DNA of 5,002 bases from Clostridia bacterium. GTDB taxonomy: Bacteria > Bacillota > Clostridia > Oscillospirales > CAG-272. The stretch is taken from assembly GCA_017382615.1 (NCBI GenBank), contig JAFNZX010000165.1, forward strand, positions 1-5,002, written 5' to 3'. The position numbers and the translations under genes are program-made. This document shows, piece after piece, positions 4,923 through 5,002 of this stretch. The notes under the pieces are model-generated. The model ran no database searches, was not told the DNA's origin, and was given only the letters and a program-made list of their open reading frames with translations. Numbering within the stretch: position 1 is the first letter of the stretch; each line of letters starts with the position of its first letter.

Positions 4923-5002
4923 CTATTTAACGCTGTGCCCATACGCATAGTCATACAATAGCATGACTAAAAAGATAACAAATATGATTATTATTAAACA
5001 CG
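4923..5002 (-). CDS. Possible C-terminal end of a membrane protein (partial)
   Basis: The frame starting at 5000 on the minus strand gives 25 residues and a TAG stop at 4923-4925: CLIIIIFVIFLVMLLY, a membrane-helix-like stretch, then DYAYGHSVK. No start is inside the window, so it would continue past the right edge. Support is indirect: the strand agrees with all other genes, and the hairpin at 4850-4887 follows at terminator distance. Against it, AT-rich DNA yields Ile/Leu/Phe runs by chance, and its codons (ATA, TTA) differ from those of the other genes here. No function can be given. Confidence 0.38.
   Translation of the reverse strand, partial: CLIIIIFVIFLVMLLYDYAYGHSVK

Noticed and set aside
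4963..5002. A possible plus-strand start, ATG at 4963, reading MTKKITNMIIIKH off the right edge.
   Set aside because: No Shine-Dalgarno sequence or clear promoter precedes it, and all other genes are on the minus strand. Only 13 codons are visible, so it cannot be supported.

Overview
The window looks like chromosomal DNA from a low-to-mid-GC Gram-positive bacterium of the class Clostridia (Bacillota). The reasons are strong AAGGAG(G) ribosome binding sites in front of most genes, two promoters with near-consensus vegetative hexamers, an RNase M5-like Toprim protein, a TrhP/YrrO-type U32 protein, and a lipoprotein with a long Thr/Glu linker. The assignment to Clostridia is an inference from gene content; no rRNA is present. 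All recognised genes lie on the minus strand, so the window reads right to left. Coding regions are moderately GC-rich. The right-hand 170 bases are clearly AT-rich.

Reading in the direction of transcription, the right edge (5002 to about 4923) may hold the last 25 codons of a membrane protein, followed by a hairpin (4850-4887) that could end its transcript. A gene-poor stretch follows, with a compact 48-base cloverleaf-like repeat (4769-4816) and a further hairpin (4734-4758). A strong promoter (4685-4714) drives a single gene for a 267-residue lipoprotein of unknown function (4651-3848), closed by a clean intrinsic terminator (3805-3832).

A second strong promoter (3744-3772) begins what appears to be one operon. 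Its order is a small two-helix membrane protein (3708-3250), a U32-family tRNA hydroxylation protein (3186-1885), undecaprenyl-diphosphatase UppP (1875-997), an RNase M5-like Toprim protein (987-379) and the first 128 residues of a 23S rRNA guanine methyltransferase of the RlmA family (385 to beyond the left edge). The last four are spaced by 9 or 10 bases or overlap, and two stop codons are built into the next gene's Shine-Dalgarno sequence, so translation is probably coupled.

The operon mixes stable-RNA maturation or modification (tRNA wobble uridine, an M5-like nuclease, 23S rRNA methylation) with recycling of the cell-wall lipid carrier. A link to growth rate is plausible but is inference. 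I see no defence system, CRISPR array, tRNA gene or complete mobile element. The least explained items are the lipoprotein, the small membrane protein and the cloverleaf repeat.
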